A stretch of 64,000 nt of DNA, from positions 2,170,001 to 2,234,000 of the forward strand of contig NZ_LT607409.1 in the NCBI RefSeq assembly GCF_900091505.1, in the 5' to 3' direction. The first letter of the stretch is position 1. Each line of letters opens with the position of its first letter. Source of the stretch: Micromonospora chokoriensis. Lineage in GTDB: Bacteria; Actinomycetota; Actinomycetes; Mycobacteriales; Micromonosporaceae. Made by a program: the position numbers and the translations under genes. Under the pieces are notes generated by a model. It searched no databases and had not been told where the DNA came from. It was given only the letters and a program-made list of their open reading frames with translations. Shown piece by piece: positions 1 through 8,405 of the stretch.

Positions 1-2485
1 GGTCGACGGCGACCAGTGTGAGTTGCTCCAGGAGCGCCGCCGGGCCCAGCGCCTCGGCCAGCGGCACCTCCGCCTTCATCGACAGCTTCCGCTCCGACTT
101 GGCCCGCCGGACCTGGCTCAACGCGTCGCCGGCGAGCCGCAGCAGCGCCGGCTCACCCGACCCCTCGATCGTCCGTTCCACCTCGTACGTGGTCGGCCAC
201 GGCGCGCGGTGCACCGAGCCGTACCGCCACCACGACCAGATCTCCTCGGTCACGTACGGCAGCACCGGGGCGAACAGTCGGAGCTGCACCGAGAGCGCCG
301 ACGCGAGCGCCGCCCGTGCTGAGTCGGCTGCCGCGTCGGTGCCGTACGCGCGTTCCTTGACCAGCTCGATGTAGTCGTCGCAGAACCGCCAGAAGAACGC
401 CTCGGTCGCCTGCAACGCGGCCGTGTGGTCGTACGAGTCGAAGGCGGTGCTCGCGACGCTGACCACGCTGGCCAGTTCGGCGAGCATGGCCCGGTCCAGT
501 GGAGTCGTCGCCGGAGCGCGCAGCGCTTCCGCCGCGCCCAGCCCGAGCGCGAACTTGGAGGCGTTGAGCAGCTTGGTGGCCAACCGCCGACCGATCTTGA
601 TCTGCGCGGGGTCGAAGGCCAGGTCGGTGCCGGGTTTGCCGCTGGCCGCCCAGTAGCGCACCGCGTCCGAGCCGTGCTGCTCCAACAGGGCTAGGGGGGT
701 GACCACGTTGCCCTTGGACTTGGCCATTTTCTTCCGGTCCGGGTCGAGGATCCATCCCGAGAGCACGGTGTCCCGCCAGGGGAGCACCCCGTGCTCGAAG
801 TGCGAGCGGACCACTGTGTCGAACAGCCAGGTCCGGATGATCTCCTGCCCCTGGGGCCGCAGGTCCATCGGGAAGATCTGGGCGAACAGGTCCGGGTCGG
901 TCTCCCAACCACCGACGATCTGCGGGGTCAACGACGACGTGGCCCAGGTGTCCAGCACGTCCGGATCACCGATGAAGCCGCCCGGATAACCGCGCTGGGA
1001 TTCGTCGTAGCCGGGCGCCGGGTCGCTGGACGGGTCGACCGGCAGCGCGGACTCGTCCGGCGTGAGAGGGTGGGACCAGTCCGGCTCGCCAGCGTCGTCG
1101 AGCCGGTACCAGACCGGCACCGGCACGCCGAAGAATCGCTGCCTGCTGACCAGCCAGTCACCGGTCAGGCCGCCCACCCAGTTGTCGTAGCGGTGCCTCA
1201 TGTGCGCCGGCACCCAGTGCAGCTCACCGCCCCGGGCCAGCAGCGTCGCCCGCAGCTCGGCGTCCCGGCCACCGTTGCGCAGATACCACTGGCGGGTCGA
1301 GACGATCTCCAGTGGCCGGTCGCCCCGCTCGTAGAACTTCACCGGGTGCGTGATCTGGCGCGGCTCACCGATCAGGGCACCCGCGTCGGCCAGCAGGCCG
1401 ACGATCTCCCGTCGGGCGCCGTTGACGGTCTGCCCGGCCAGCGCCGCGTACGGCTGCGCCGGCACCCCGTCCGGCGGCTCGGGGAGCAGTCGCCCGTCCC
1501 GCCCGATCACCACCCGCGTGGCCAACCCCAGCTCACGCCACCAGGTCACGTCGGTCAGATCGCCGAACGTGCAGACCATCGCCACGCCGGTGCCCTTGGC
1601 GGGGTCGGCGAGCGGGTGGGCGTGCACCGGCACCTCGACGTCGAACAACGGGCTGCGGGCGGTGCCGCCCACCAGGTCGGCATACCGCTCGTCGTCGGGG
1701 TGGCAGACCAGCGCCACGCAGGCCGGCAGCAGCTCGGGACGGGTGGTGTCGATGAGCACCTCACGCCCGCCGGGGGCGATGAACCGCAGCCGGTGGTAGG
1801 CGCCGGGGCGCTCCCGGTCCTCCAACTCGGCCTGGGCGACAGCGGTGGCGAAGCCGACGTCCCACAGCGTCGGCGCGTCCGCCTGGTACGCCTCACCACG
1901 GCGCACGTTGCGCACGAATGCCCGCTGGCTGGTGGCCCGGGCGATCCGGCCGATCGTCGTGTACGTCAACGACCAGTCCACGGAGAGCCCCAGCCGCCGC
2001 CACAGCGCCTCGAAGGCCTGCTCGTCGGTGACCGTCAGCCGCTCGCACAGCTCGATGAAGTTGCGCCGGGAGATCGGGGTGGGGTTTCGGCGGGCCGCGT
2101 CGCCCACCGGGGCCGCCGGTGGCCGCCACACGGGGTCGTACGCCAACGCCGGGTCGCACCGCACCCCGTACACGTTCTGCACGCGACGCTCGGTGGGCAG
2201 ACCGTTGTCGTCCCAGCCCATCGGGTAGAAGACGGCCTTGCCGCGCATCCGCTGGTAGCGCGCCACGGTGTCGGTGTGCGTGTACGAGAAGACGTGCCCC
2301 ATGTGCAACTCGCCCGATACGGTCGGCGGAGGGGTGTCGATGGAGTACACGTCGCCCCGCTGCTTGGAGCGGTCGAACGCGTACGTGCCCTCCTCCTGCC
2401 AGCGGCGTGCCCAGCTCTCCTCGAGCCCGTCCAGGGTCGGACGCTCGGGAACGCCGGCGCGGGCTGTCCTCGCCGTATCGGTCAT
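1..2485 (-). CDS. valS: Valyl-tRNA synthetase (3' end outside window)
   Basis: Class I aminoacyl-tRNA synthetase that charges tRNA-Val with valine in the cytoplasm. About 828 codons are present and the C-terminus runs off the left edge. The HIGH-type motif is HMGH at residues 61-64, following a proline-rich TPPPTVSG stretch typical of the actinobacterial ValRS. The second ATP-binding signature reads KMAKS at 586-590 instead of KMSKS. The editing insertion and anticodon-binding regions follow the usual order. ATG at 2485 is chosen because a TACCAT -10 box ends 6 nt upstream and there is no convincing Shine-Dalgarno, so the mRNA may be leaderless. It is separated by about 55 bp from the upstream exporter genes on the same strand. 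Confidence 0.95.
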   Translation of the reverse strand, partial: MTDTARTARAGVPERPTLDGLEESWARRWQEEGTYAFDRSKQRGDVYSIDTPPPTVSGELHMGHVFSYTHTDTVARYQRMRGKAVFYPMGWDDNGLPTERRVQNVYGVRCDPALAYDPVWRPPAAPVGDAARRNPTPISRRNFIELCERLTVTDEQAFEALWRRLGLSVDWSLTYTTIGRIARATSQRAFVRNVRRGEAYQADAPTLWDVGFATAVAQAELEDRERPGAYHRLRFIAPGGREVLIDTTRPELLPACVALVCHPDDERYADLVGGTARSPLFDVEVPVHAHPLADPAKGTGVAMVCTFGDLTDVTWWRELGLATRVVIGRDGRLLPEPPDGVPAQPYAALAGQTVNGARREIVGLLADAGALIGEPRQITHPVKFYERGDRPLEIVSTRQWYLRNGGRDAELRATLLARGGELHWVPAHMRHRYDNWVGGLTGDWLVSRQRFFGVPVPVWYRLDDAGEPDWSHPLTPDESALPVDPSSDPAPGYDESQRGYPGGFIGDPDVLDTWATSSLTPQIVGGWETDPDLFAQIFPMDLRPQGQEIIRTWLFDTVVRSHFEHGVLPWRDTVLSGWILDPDRKKMAKSKGNVVTPLALLEQHGSDAVRYWAASGKPGTDLAFDPAQIKIGRRLATKLLNASKFALGLGAAEALRAPATTPLDRAMLAELASVVSVASTAFDSYDHTAALQATEAFFWRFCDDYIELVKERAYGTDAAADSARAALASALSVQLRLFAPVLPYVTEEIWSWWRYGSVHRAPWPTTYEVERTIEGSGEPALLRLAGDALSQVRRAKSERKLSMKAEVPLAEALGPAALLEQLTLVAVD

Positions 2486-2491
2486 CCTGAG

Positions 2492-2497
2492 ATGGTA
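2492..2497 (-). promoter_or_regulatory. -10 box of valS, leaderless type
   Basis: TACCAT on the minus strand ends 6 nt before the valS ATG. No ribosome binding site fits in the gap, so transcription probably starts at or next to the start codon. Called from sequence only. Confidence 0.5.
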
Positions 2498-2540
2498 GGC
2501 ACCACCAGGGGTTCGGACCACGCAGTTACGCATCGCCGGG

Positions 2541-4421
2541 TCAGATCAGCGAGTCGCGCCACTGCCGGTGCAGGGCCGCGTACCGGCCGTCGGCCTCGGC
2601 CAGCTCGGCGGGTGGGCCGTCCTCGACGACGGTGCCGCCGTCGAGGACGAGCACCCGGTCGGCGGTCTCCACGGTGGAGAGTCGGTGCGCGATCACCAGG
2701 GCGGTACGGTCGCGCAGGATGGTGCCGAGCGCCCGCTGCACCAGCCGCTCGGTCGGCACGTCCAGCGACGACGTCGCCTCGTCCAGGATCAGCACCGTCG
2801 GGTCGGCCAGGAACGCCCGCGCGAACGCGACGAGCTGCCGCTGCCCGGCGGAGAGCCGACCGCCGCGCCGGTGCACCTGGGTGGCGTACCCCTCGGGTAG
2901 CGCGGCGATGAAGTCGTGCGCGCCGATCGCCCGCGCGGCGGCCTGGACCTCGGTGTCGTCGGCGCCCGGGCGGCCGAACCGGATGTTGTCCGCGACGGTC
3001 CCGCTGAACAGGTGGTTCTCCTGCGTCACCAGCACCACGGCCCGGCGCAGGTCGGTGTCGGTCACCTCGCGCAGGTCCACCCCGTCGAGTCGGACCGTGC
3101 CGGTGTCCGGGTCGTGGAAGCGGGCCACCAGCTTGGCGATCGTCGACTTTCCCGCGCCGGTCGGGCCGATCAGCGCCACGGTCTGCCCGGCCGACACGGT
3201 CAGCTCCAACCCGCCGAGGATCGGGGTGTCCGCCCGGTAGCCGAAGGAGACCGCCCGGAAGGTCACCTCGCCGCGTCCGGGTCCGGTCGGCAACGGGGTG
3301 GGCCGGGTCGGTTCGGCGACGGCCGGCCGCTCGTCGAGCACCCCGGCCAGTTTCTCCAGCGCGGCGGTGGCCGACTGGAGCGAGTTGTAGAACTGGCTGA
3401 GCTCCTGCATCGGCTCGAAGAAGCGGCGCAGGTAGAGCAGGAACGCGGCGAGCACACCGATCTCGGTCTGCCCGCCGAGCACCCGCCAGCCGCCGTAGCA
3501 GAGCACCACGGCGACGGTGACGTTGCCGATCAGTTTGATCGCGGGCGAGTACGTGGCGATCAGTCGGAACGCGTGCAGGCTGGTGCGCCGGTAGTCGTCG
3601 CCCAGCGCCACGAAGATCCGTTGGTTGCGCGGTTCCCGGCGGAACGCCTGCACCGCCCGGATGCCCCGCATCGACTCCACGAAGTGCACGATGACCAGCG
3701 CGACAGCGTCCCGGGTCCGTCGGTACGCGCTGGCCGACGACCGGGCGAACCAGCGGGAGAGCCAGAACAGGAACGGGAAGGCGAACAGCGTCACGGCGGC
3801 CAGTGGCAGGTCCAGCCAGAGCAGGATGGCGGCCACCGACAGGATCGACAGCCCGGCCAGCACGAGGCTGTCGATGCCACCGTCGACCAGCTCGGCGATG
3901 GAGTCCAGGTCGCTGGTGAGCCGGGAGACCATCCGGCCCGAGGTGTACCGCTCGTGGAAGCCCACCGACAGCCGGAGGAAGTGCCCGAACACCCGCTGTC
4001 GGAGGTCCAGCAGGACGGCCTGGCCGATCCGCGAGGAGAGGGTGAGGAAGCCCCGGCGGGCCGCGTACTCCGTCACCGAGGCCACCGCGAACGCCCCGGC
4101 GACGGCGATCAGTGGGCCGGGGTCGCCGCCGCGCAGCGGCGTGATGGCCCGGTCGATGCCGATCATGACCAGGTACGGGCCGGCCATCGAAGCGGCGTTC
4201 TGGATCAGCAACAGGCCGACGGCGGCGGTGAGTCGCCTGCGGTGTGGGCGGATCAGGTCGGCCAGCAGGGCCCGGCTCAGCCCGCGCAGTCGGGCCACCG
4301 CCTCGGGTGCCGTGTCCTCGGCGCGACTCCGGTCGGCCTCCGGGTCGGTGGCGGTGCCGCGCCAGCGGGTCAGCTCCGGCTCCTCCTCCGGTGGGGGGTC
4401 GGCCTGCGTCGGCACTGTCAC
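2541..4421 (-). CDS. ABC exporter subunit with the consensus catalytic Walker B
   Basis: Half-size ABC exporter of 626 aa: an N-terminal six-helix membrane domain (about residues 60-350) followed by a nucleotide-binding domain. Walker A is GPTGAGKST at 419-427, the signature is LSAGQ at 523-527 and Walker B ends LILDE with catalytic Glu548. GTG at 4421 overlaps the stop of the upstream exporter gene by four bases (GTGA), which means translational coupling and a heterodimer. Its partner has the opposite deviations (canonical LSGGQ, Asp for Glu), the pattern of asymmetric heterodimeric exporters. The substrate is unknown; lipids, drugs or peptides are all possible. The reading frame stays open far upstream of 4421, but that part is out-of-frame translation of the partner gene. 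Confidence 0.9.
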   Translation of the reverse strand: MTVPTQADPPPEEEPELTRWRGTATDPEADRSRAEDTAPEAVARLRGLSRALLADLIRPHRRRLTAAVGLLLIQNAASMAGPYLVMIGIDRAITPLRGGDPGPLIAVAGAFAVASVTEYAARRGFLTLSSRIGQAVLLDLRQRVFGHFLRLSVGFHERYTSGRMVSRLTSDLDSIAELVDGGIDSLVLAGLSILSVAAILLWLDLPLAAVTLFAFPFLFWLSRWFARSSASAYRRTRDAVALVIVHFVESMRGIRAVQAFRREPRNQRIFVALGDDYRRTSLHAFRLIATYSPAIKLIGNVTVAVVLCYGGWRVLGGQTEIGVLAAFLLYLRRFFEPMQELSQFYNSLQSATAALEKLAGVLDERPAVAEPTRPTPLPTGPGRGEVTFRAVSFGYRADTPILGGLELTVSAGQTVALIGPTGAGKSTIAKLVARFHDPDTGTVRLDGVDLREVTDTDLRRAVVLVTQENHLFSGTVADNIRFGRPGADDTEVQAAARAIGAHDFIAALPEGYATQVHRRGGRLSAGQRQLVAFARAFLADPTVLILDEATSSLDVPTERLVQRALGTILRDRTALVIAHRLSTVETADRVLVLDGGTVVEDGPPAELAEADGRYAALHRQWRDSLI

Positions 4422-6274
4422 GAGTGCACCAACCCCCAACCGTCGGAAGCGGACGGGCTGGACCCGGCGGCGCCGGAGGGCGGTGGCTGCCCGGCGGGCG
4501 GCTCGGCGGCGAGCAGCGCCCGGTACGCGGGCACGCTGGCGAGCAGGTCGGAGTGCCGCCCGGTCGCCGTGATCCGCCCGTCCTCGAGCAGGGCGACCCG
4601 GTCGGCCAGCGCGATGGTCGACGGCCGGTGCACCACCAGCAGCGCGGTGGTGTCCCGCAGGACCCGGCGTAGCGCCGCCTCGACCAGCGCTTCGGTGTGC
4701 ACGTCGAGCGCGGACAACGGATCGTCCAACACCAGCAGCGCCGGCCGGCCGAGCACCGCCCGCGCCAACGCGAGCCGTTGCCGTTGCCCGCCGGAGAGGG
4801 ACAGCCCCTGCTCGCCCACGCGGGTCGCCAACCCCCACGGCAGGTCGTACGCGAAGTCGGCCTGGGCCAGCGCCAGGGCTGCCCGGACGTCGTGGTCGCC
4901 GGCGTCCGGGTGACCCAGGGTGAGGTTCTCCCGGACCGACATGGAGAACAGCGTGGGCTCCTCGAACGCGACCCCGACGAGCCGGCGGAGCGACGCCAGC
5001 CGAAGCTCGCGCAGGTCGTGCCCGTCCACTGTGATCCGGCCGGCGGTGACGTCGTGCAGCCGGGGGACCAGCGACAGCAGCGTGCTCTTGCCGGAGCCGG
5101 TGGCACCGACCAGGGCCAGCGTCTCGCCCGGCTCGATGGTCAGGTCGATCTCGCGCAGCACCGGCGCGGTGGCGCCCGGATAGCTGAACGCGACCCGTTC
5201 GAAGCGGAGCTGACCGTGGACCGCGTCGCGGGGCAGCGCGAGCGCGCCGGGGCGGTCCACGATCCGGGGTGGGGTGTCCAGCACCTCCTGGATCCGGTCG
5301 GCGGCGGTGGCGGCCTCCTGGCCGTTGGCGATGATCCATCCCAGCGACTGCACCGGCCAGATGAGCATCAGTTGGAGGCTGACGAACGCGACCAGTTCGC
5401 CGATGGTGAGCACGCCCTCCGCGGCGGCGGCCGCCCCGGCCACCAGCACCACGCCCAGCGTCACGTTGGGCACCAGGTCGAGCAGCGCCGAGGTGTTGGC
5501 CAGCAGCCGTCCCTTGCCGACGCCGGTGTCGTGCAACCGCCGGGCGGCGCCGGCGAAGCGGGCGGCCAGTTCGGGCCCCCGGCCGTACGCCTTCATGGTG
5601 CGCAGACCCTGCGCGGTCTCCTCGACCAGGGTCGCCACGTCGCCCTGCTGGTCCTGCATCCGTCGGGACGCGGCGTGGTAGTGCCGCCCGAACCGGCGGC
5701 TGATCAGCAGCAGCGGCACCGCGCTGGCCGCCACCAGCGCCCCCAGCGCCGGGTGCAGCCTGATCAGCAGCACCACCACGACCACGTAGGTGGTCAGGTT
5801 GAGCACCAGGAAGAACACGCCGAAGGAGAGGAACCGGCGGATCACCGAGAGGTCGCTGGTGATCCGGGAGAGTAGCTGACCGGACTGCCAGCGGTCGTGG
5901 AAACTCGTCGGCAACCGTTGCAGGTGGGCGTAGACGTCGGCGCGCAGCGCCGCCTCCATGCCGACGGCCGAGGAGGACTGCACCCACCGGCGGATGAAGA
6001 TGAGCACCGCCTCGACCACGCCGAGCAGCAGTGCCAGAGCACCGAGTTGGAGCAACCCGCCGGGTTCGTGCCGGGCCACCGGGCCGTCCACCACCCGCTG
6101 CACGACCAGCGGTACGGCGATCCCGGCCGCCGTGCCGGCGAGCCCGGCGAGGAGCAACCAGGCGAACTCGGCCGCGTACGGGCGCAGGTAGGGGCGCAGC
6201 CGCCAGAGGTTGTGCACGGGGTTGGCGCCGGCAGCGACCCGCGCGGCCGGGTCGCCGTCGCTCTCCACAGGCAC
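4418..6274 (-). CDS. ABC exporter subunit with degenerate Walker B
   Basis: First gene of the two-gene exporter operon, 618 aa, with a six-helix membrane domain (about 35-310) then an ATPase domain. Walker A is GATGSGKST at 390-398 and the signature is LSGGQ at 493-497. Walker B reads LLVLDD, with Asp518 where the catalytic Glu is expected. A site built from this Walker B and the partner's LSAGQ should hydrolyse ATP poorly. The reciprocal site, formed by the partner's Glu548 and this LSGGQ, looks fully competent. GTG at 6274 is preferred because a TACCGT -10 box ends 6 nt before it, again suggesting a leaderless mRNA. The substrate cannot be read from the sequence. Confidence 0.9.
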   Translation of the reverse strand: MPVESDGDPAARVAAGANPVHNLWRLRPYLRPYAAEFAWLLLAGLAGTAAGIAVPLVVQRVVDGPVARHEPGGLLQLGALALLLGVVEAVLIFIRRWVQSSSAVGMEAALRADVYAHLQRLPTSFHDRWQSGQLLSRITSDLSVIRRFLSFGVFFLVLNLTTYVVVVVLLIRLHPALGALVAASAVPLLLISRRFGRHYHAASRRMQDQQGDVATLVEETAQGLRTMKAYGRGPELAARFAGAARRLHDTGVGKGRLLANTSALLDLVPNVTLGVVLVAGAAAAAEGVLTIGELVAFVSLQLMLIWPVQSLGWIIANGQEAATAADRIQEVLDTPPRIVDRPGALALPRDAVHGQLRFERVAFSYPGATAPVLREIDLTIEPGETLALVGATGSGKSTLLSLVPRLHDVTAGRITVDGHDLRELRLASLRRLVGVAFEEPTLFSMSVRENLTLGHPDAGDHDVRAALALAQADFAYDLPWGLATRVGEQGLSLSGGQRQRLALARAVLGRPALLVLDDPLSALDVHTEALVEAALRRVLRDTTALLVVHRPSTIALADRVALLEDGRITATGRHSDLLASVPAYRALLAAEPPAGQPPPSGAAGSSPSASDGWGLVHS

Positions 6275-6280
6275 TACCAG

Positions 6281-6286
6281 ACGGTA
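6281..6286 (-). promoter_or_regulatory. -10 box of the ABC exporter operon, leaderless type
   Basis: TACCGT on the minus strand ends 6 nt before the GTG start of the first exporter gene, with no Shine-Dalgarno in between. Confidence 0.5.
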
Positions 6287-6312
6287 GCGTCTAACAGGTG
6301 TCGATGCCTCTG

Positions 6313-6822
6313 TCAGCTTGCTGTCAAGCGCCGCTCATGACCGAGAAGCCACGTCTTGACGTCCAGCCCCCAGCGGTAGCCACCGAGCGACCCGTCGGTG
6401 CGGAGCACCCGGTGGCAGGGCACGAACAGCGCGACGGCGTTGCGGGCGCAGGCCGCCGCGGCGGCTCGCACCGCCGGTGGCCGGCCGGCCAGCGCCGCGT
6501 ACCCGGTGTAGGTGACCGGGGTGCCGGGCGGCACCGCACGCAGCACCTGCCAGGCGTGCGCCATGAACTCCCCGCCGGTGACCTGACGGACCGGCACCGC
6601 GTCGATCGCGGCGAGGTCGCCGTCCAGGTAGGACGTCACGGCGGCGCTCACCGGGCCGAGGTCGCCCCGCTGGCGCAGCGGCGCTCGCAGGGTCGGGTGG
6701 ACCAGGGGCAGCAGCGCCGCGGGGTCACTGGTGAAGCCGGCGGCCCGTACGTCGCCGTCCGGGCCGACGAGGATGCTCAACGGGCCGGTCGGTGTGGTCA
6801 GGACGGTGCTGTCGATGCTCAT
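6313..6822 (-). CDS. ogt: Methylated-DNA--protein-cysteine methyltransferase
   Basis: Suicide repair protein of 169 aa that transfers the alkyl group from O6-alkylguanine (and O4-alkylthymine) to its own cysteine. The active-site motif FVPCHRV is present, with acceptor Cys136. The RAAAAACARN stretch before it matches the DNA-binding helix and Asn hinge region of the family. Its ATG at 6822 overlaps the stop of the upstream ada-alkA gene by four bases (ATGA), so the two are translated together. The same gene pair occurs in mycobacteria as an alkylation-damage response operon. The following gene in this direction is the ABC exporter, which has its own promoter. Confidence 0.95.
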   Translation of the reverse strand: MSIDSTVLTTPTGPLSILVGPDGDVRAAGFTSDPAALLPLVHPTLRAPLRQRGDLGPVSAAVTSYLDGDLAAIDAVPVRQVTGGEFMAHAWQVLRAVPPGTPVTYTGYAALAGRPPAVRAAAAACARNAVALFVPCHRVLRTDGSLGGYRWGLDVKTWLLGHERRLTAS

Positions 6823-8327
6823 GCGGCTCTCCAGAGTCTGATCGTGGCGTAGGACCGCCAGGGACGCCACCGCTCGGCGTACCCGTCGAGGGTCTTCGGG
6901 GTGTCGGGCAGGCCGAGCGCGGCGGCGCCGCGTCGGACCGCGAGGTCGGTGCTGAGTAGGATGTCCGGGTCGCCGAGGGCGCGCATGGCCAGGTAGTTGG
7001 CGGTCCACGGGCCGATGCCGGGCAGCGCGAGCAGCCGCCGCACGGCCTCCTCGCGATCCACCCCAGGAGCAAGGTCCAGATCCCCACCCACGACGGCCCG
7101 AGCCACTCCCCGCAGGGTCTCCCGCCGCGCCGAAGGCATCCCGAACCGCGAGTCCGGCAGACCCAGAAGTTCCTCCGCGCTCAAAAACCCCCGCAGCACC
7201 CCCACCCCCACCCCCACCCCCGCCGAACCCGGTTGATCATGAGGTTGGCCTGGACTTCGATCTCCGTCGACCCCGGCAACCTCATGATCAACCGGGTGGG
7301 TCAGAAGGAGGCGGGTGAGGGTTTTCCTTGCCGCACTCACCGAGACCTGTTGGCCGACGACGGCGCGCACTGCCATCTCGAAGCCGTCCACCGCACGGGG
7401 GAGTCGGACCCCGGGTTCGGTGGCGACCGCCCGCGCCAGCGCCGGGTCCGCCGCCAGGGTGGCGTCGATCGCCGCCGGGTCCGCGTCCAGGTCGAGCAGC
7501 CGACGGCACCGGGCCACCGCGGGCGCCAGGTCGCGCAGGTCGGTCAGCCGCAGCGTCGCCGCCACGTGCCCGTTTGCCGGGGTCAGCGCCACCTCGCCGG
7601 TGCCGTGCGGCAACCGCAGACCCCTGCGGTACGTCCCGTCGCGGACCTCGTCCACCCCGGGCAACGCCCGCACCGCGAGGAAGTCCAGCAGCGCCCGGGC
7701 GTGCAACGGCGGGCGGTACGCCAACCGCAGGGTGATGGTCCCCGCCCCGGTCGCCGCCGGCTGGCGACCACGGGCCGTCCGCAGGTCCGACGGCGCGCTC
7801 GCGTACACCTCGCGGAGCGTGTCGTTGAACTGCCGCACGCTGCCGAAGCCCGCGGCGAACGCGATCTCGGCCATCCCGAGGTCGGTCGTCTCGATCAGGA
7901 TCCGGGCGGTCTGCGCCCGTTGCGCCCGGGCCAGAGCGAGCGGGCCGGCGCCCATCTCGGCGCTCAGCATCCGGTGCAGGTGCCGCTCGGTGTAGCCGAG
8001 GCGCGAGGCCAGCCCCGGTACGCCGGCGCGGTCGACCACCCCGTCGGCGATCAGCCGCATCGCTCGGCCGACCACGTCCGCGCGGATGTCCCACTGGGGT
8101 GAGCCGGGAGCGGCGTCCGGCCGGCAGCGGCGGCAGGCGCGCAACCCGGCGCCCTGCGCGGCCGCGGCCGACGGGAAGAACCGGACGTTCTGCCGCTTGG
8201 GCGTGATCGCGGGGCAGGACGGTCGGCAGTAGATGCCGGTGGACGTCACGCCGGTGTAGAACCAGCCGTCGAACCGCTGGTCACGGCTGTCCACGGCCCG
8301 GTAACACCGCTCGAAGTCCATCTCCAT
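6819..8327 (-). CDS. alkA: Ada-AlkA fusion: methyl-sensing activator and 3-methyladenine DNA glycosylase
   Basis: Bifunctional protein of 502 aa. Residues 1-75 form the Ada zinc domain with Cys34, Cys38, Cys65 and Cys68; Cys34 corresponds to the residue that takes a methyl group from phosphotriesters. An AraC-type helix-turn-helix follows (about 85-165), then an AlkA N-terminal domain and a HhH-GPD glycosylase with catalytic Asp461. It should sense methylation damage, activate its own operon with ogt, and excise alkylated bases. The oddity is residues 344-367, where a long DNA palindrome (7228-7296) and an adjoining GVGVGVG-coding tract lie in frame between the AlkA N-terminal part and the HhH domain. 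The start may also be the second ATG at 8321. Confidence 0.93.
   Translation of the reverse strand: MEMDFERCYRAVDSRDQRFDGWFYTGVTSTGIYCRPSCPAITPKRQNVRFFPSAAAAQGAGLRACRRCRPDAAPGSPQWDIRADVVGRAMRLIADGVVDRAGVPGLASRLGYTERHLHRMLSAEMGAGPLALARAQRAQTARILIETTDLGMAEIAFAAGFGSVRQFNDTLREVYASAPSDLRTARGRQPAATGAGTITLRLAYRPPLHARALLDFLAVRALPGVDEVRDGTYRRGLRLPHGTGEVALTPANGHVAATLRLTDLRDLAPAVARCRRLLDLDADPAAIDATLAADPALARAVATEPGVRLPRAVDGFEMAVRAVVGQQVSVSAARKTLTRLLLTHPVDHEVAGVDGDRSPGQPHDQPGSAGVGVGVGVLRGFLSAEELLGLPDSRFGMPSARRETLRGVARAVVGGDLDLAPGVDREEAVRRLLALPGIGPWTANYLAMRALGDPDILLSTDLAVRRGAAALGLPDTPKTLDGYAERWRPWRSYATIRLWRAA
7228..7296. repeat. Palindromic element a, inside ada-alkA
   Basis: Perfect 20-bp inverted arms at 7228-7247 and 7277-7296 (core GGTTGATCATGAGG) enclose a 29-nt spacer. 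A CCCCAC-type tract lies to the left (about 7188-7220) and a short G-rich stretch to the right. The element is read through in frame by the ada-alkA gene. Three relatives occur at 17380, 51275 and 53082. Confidence 0.85.
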
Positions 8328-8405
8328 GTCCCCGATGATGCCCCGCCCGGCGGACCAGCGGCTGGCGGGAATCGGACCTGGGCGTGCCGGTGGCCAGGGC
8401 CGCCG

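Noticed and set aside
791..2911. Long plus-strand open frame opposite valS
   Set aside because: It is an antisense shadow of a high-GC gene, with His/Arg/Gly/Val-rich composition and no domain; the minus strand encodes a full ValRS.
2916..4913. Long plus-strand open frame opposite the ABC exporter
   Set aside because: Antisense shadow without recognisable domain; both exporter motifs are on the minus strand.
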